Shown here: in pieces, positions 61,467 through 64,000 of the stretch | Layout of the letters: each line of letters starts with the position of its first letter | Numbering within the stretch: the stretch's first letter is position 1 | Source: Excoecaria cochinchinensis | Lineage: Eukaryota; Streptophyta; Magnoliopsida; Malpighiales; Euphorbiaceae | Length of the DNA stretch: 64,000 nucleotides | Direction of reading: 5' to 3' | Assembly (NCBI GenBank): GCA_947683425.1 | Contig: CANTUQ010000058.1 | Coordinates: forward strand, 16,865,501 to 16,929,500 | Notes under the pieces: generated by a model | The model's input: the letters and a program-made list of their open reading frames with translations, nothing else | Databases searched by the model: none | What the model was told of the DNA's origin: nothing | Made by a program: the position numbers and the translations under genes

Positions 61467-64000
61467 TCATGCAGGATCATTTTGGCTATGCTCTGGTCCA
61501 GGTTCATAGTTTTCTTCCCCTGCACTCTCATGTTCTTGAACAGCTGAAACAAATTGAGAATCCTCAGGAACTCTTCCCTCAGTCTCTCCAGCTTGAGCTG
61601 GAAGATGGGATGCCGAACTTCCTTGTTGCTCAGACACCAAGCTTGTAAGACCATTCTGCTTTAAATATGTTTCCAGTGGTCGGCTTGCTACTTGAAGGAG
61701 ACTCATCATGCTCATACGGGTTAACCCCACCAGTGATTCTTCTTCACGGTCTGGCTGACAATTTAAATCTATGTGCCCCTTTCCAGTATCAACCATTTTG
61801 TTTGAGAGATTGTTACTTTGGCTTTTGGATTCTAATTCATTTGCTGACCTAGCTTCATTTTCTGAAGGTTCCTGGGGAGTTGATACATACTTTGGGCTGC
61901 TCTCTACTTCAGTTTCATCTCTGGGACCTGACACGTGTTGATTCCTTTGGGCAATCTCCGCTTCTCTCTCTGATTGTCTCTTCTTCTTGCGCATCATCAG
62001 GGTCTTAAACCGGCGTTTGACTGTCATACAGACATTACATGTGCATGTAGGTTTGTGCTTGCCCTTACCACTTGGGGGCTGAATGCACACAATGCAGGAG
62101 CAACCAGGACGGTGTCTAGGATGTTTGGTTGTGGTGGCAATTTCTGTGGTGCCTGGATCACTCTCATCTCCAAGTATTGCAGCATTAGCCAATGCATCCA
62201 GTCCAGAAGATTCATGCTCTAAGGCTGGCCTATGGACACTTGCTATTCTTCGCTTCTTGAAATCTATAATTCAAATCCTGATAGTATTAAAAAGAGGACA
62301 CATAGAAAAATATCCTTCGTTTCTTCAAAAAAAAAAAAAGAAAAATATCCTTCGATGCAACCTAAAAAATATGCCAATTTGCAATAAGAGAAATATCCTT
62401 ACAAACTCCAAAATATGCCCTCTTTTTGCACATTAAATTCAATAAATTGATCATACATGCATGCATTATCCATGATAAATTGAAGTTACTTTAAGCAAAA
62501 CCATTTAGCCTTATTAAAACGCAACAATGAACTGGAAGATGCAAATAACAATGACAAAGTGCAGGCAAGCTCTTGAAGTATTGTCTCTATTGAAGCATAC
62601 AAAAGTAAACTGGGTCTTAGCATCCTTTGTGGACTCAAGTAACAGAAAAATGTGTCATGCAAACTGACCACATTGCACAGGGTAAACCAAGAATCCAACT
62701 TGAAGACATCCAAATGTCATTTTTGGACATCAATATGTGGCACTAATTTTTGTGACAATCATCTGACTAATGCAAATCTCAATAAAGTGTGTGATTCATT
62801 CAACTTTGATGACTAGTTTTCTCATGTAGCGGAAGGAAAAAAAAGAGCTTCATGCTAATAAGTAATGTCCTTCATATACAAGTCAACATTGCAATGGCAA
62901 TACAGCTTCCTGCTAAAATACATAACGTGCATTAATTCATACCCTTACTAAGTCTGATGAGATTTTCCAATTCTCTTGGGTTCAATTCATCAGGAGCAGA
63001 GCATGAAGACCTGAATATGCAAAATTACGTTACATAATAAATTGATGGATTTCCAGTTTTTTCATCAGACATGCACAAGAAAATAAGTTAAAAGGTTAAG
63101 GCATGCTCCTAACCTGCTTTGATCCCAAGCATTGTCCACGCATGTCCACTTTGGCGGAAGAAGAACATCAACAGGCAATCGCCGCCACTTAGAACAGTTA
63201 TCACACTGAGCCCATTGCTCTTGTCCCCTGATGATCGGCCTTAACAATTCAATACTATATGAATTTGTATAGATAAACTCACTGAGGAATCAATATATCT
63301 TCCCTCCAGCACTAGTAACATGGACATATTGTATCCGAAAAAGAAAGTTGCAGGAAGAGGCTAGGGTCCTACATCTTCATTGCATTGCCACATTTATGAG
63401 CTAAAATCGATATATCAGTCACAATGAAAAGTGTGCTGGATATAATTTATTGGCATATGACCAAGAGCACTTTTTTCAGGGCTAAGACAGTATAAAGATT
63501 TTAAATACTGACTATAGACAGGCAAAAACATTCCTTAAGAGATATTGGGTTTGAGAAAATTCTGAAAATTTCAGTTTTCTTGTAGCACCTAGGTTTTCAT
63601 ACATACATTATAATCCAGGAGACAGATTCTTGTACAAGTACTGTAGCATAAATTCATAAGTACACTATTTTCACATGATAATATTATAAATATAGTGCAT
63701 GATGATTATTCTTACCCAACTGAACGAGCTAAGAAGATACTTCTCTTCCCAAACACTGGAGGTTCCTACATGAGAAAATGTATAGCAGCAGATCTTAGCT
63801 TTCTTAAGCAACAAAGTGTGTTTTTGTTTGACAATTAAAACATCAATGAGATTACTCACTTCATATTCTTCAAAATCATGCTCCTCTATAGTGACAATGC
63901 TAGGCTTGATACTAGGTGGCGGGTGAAGCAAATCTTGTGCCTCTTCCCATGTCAGTTTAAGCTCTAAAGCATCTACACTGTCAATTAAAAGTCTCTTACT
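61467..64000 (-). CDS. VAL2-like B3/CW transcription repressor, 3' part
   Basis: Five coding exons with matching splice sites and phase: beyond 64000-63860, 63765-63716, 63227-63114, 63010-62943 and 62263-61467 (stop TGA at 61469-61467). The first visible exon reads SKRLLIDSVDALELKLTWEE, the family segment after the B3 domain, which lies beyond the edge. Exon 3 encodes the CW zinc finger: EQWAQCDNCSKWRRLP and WTCVDNAWDQ, with four Cys counting the last exon's SCSAP region nearby; CW domains read methylated histone H3K4. The last exon has a Cys-rich basic block (HPRHRPGCSCIVCIQPPSGK, CTCNVCMTVKRRFK, MMRKKKR) and HIDLNCQ, an EAR-like repression motif. VAL proteins silence seed-maturation genes and recruit Polycomb. 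It resembles VAL2 of other dicots; I give no symbol because the B3 half is not visible. Confidence 0.93.

Overview
The window is nuclear DNA of a flowering plant, most likely a eudicot. It is AT-rich and has split genes with GT..AG introns, CT-rich 5' leaders, long (TA)n and (TAA)n tracts, and plant-specific transposon families (Tat and Tekay Ty3/gypsy, hAT, MULE-type MITEs). It holds two intact-looking host genes: a membrane-anchored receptor-like cytoplasmic kinase homologue (coding 16934-19465, + strand) and the 3' half of a VAL2-like B3/CW chromatin repressor gene (61467 to beyond 64000, - strand). Nearly everything else is mobile or derived from mobile DNA.

Layout. 1-5296: 5' part of a decayed Tat-lineage Ty3/gypsy element (- strand) with its 5' LTR; the other LTR lies outside the window. 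5297-8301: AT-rich DNA with a tandem array of ~35-bp palindromes and a hAT-type MITE. 8302-13099: a 4.8-kb unit with TG..CA ends and a 5-bp target duplication, probably a giant solo LTR, containing a tiny TRIM/SMART-like element. 13100-15570: Ty1/copia remnant. 15590-19700: kinase gene. 21066-28939: candidate hAT-like composite element of ~7.9 kb with fragments of unrelated host or retroelement genes. 29281-44627: Tekay chromovirus (- strand) carrying two nested insertions, one a 4.5-kb hAT transposon with a decayed transposase gene. 44628-48084: duplicated LTR-like repeat with TAA microsatellites. 48085-50349: truncated, mutated 5' copy of the VAL2-like gene, interrupted by a MULE-type MITE. 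52325-52622: short chimera of a NUP155 fragment and a P-type Ca2+-ATPase fragment. 52798-53454: deletion derivative of the hAT element. 55387-59085: complete non-autonomous Tat element in which most of the body is a ~1.9-kb tandem array.

How the parts relate. The VAL2-like gene and its truncated 5' copy lie on the same strand, the broken copy about 11 kb downstream of the other's stop codon. This suggests a partial tandem duplication that later decayed and filled with transposons. The 4.5-kb hAT element and the 657-bp element look like an autonomous/non-autonomous pair of one family. The Tat element at the left edge and the non-autonomous Tat element at 55.4-59.1 kb share LTR and gag motifs and probably form another such pair. 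Retroelement reading frames carry stops, frameshifts and lost catalytic residues, often consistent with C-to-T or G-to-A change, so these copies look dead. I see no CRISPR array, rRNA gene or convincing tRNA gene.
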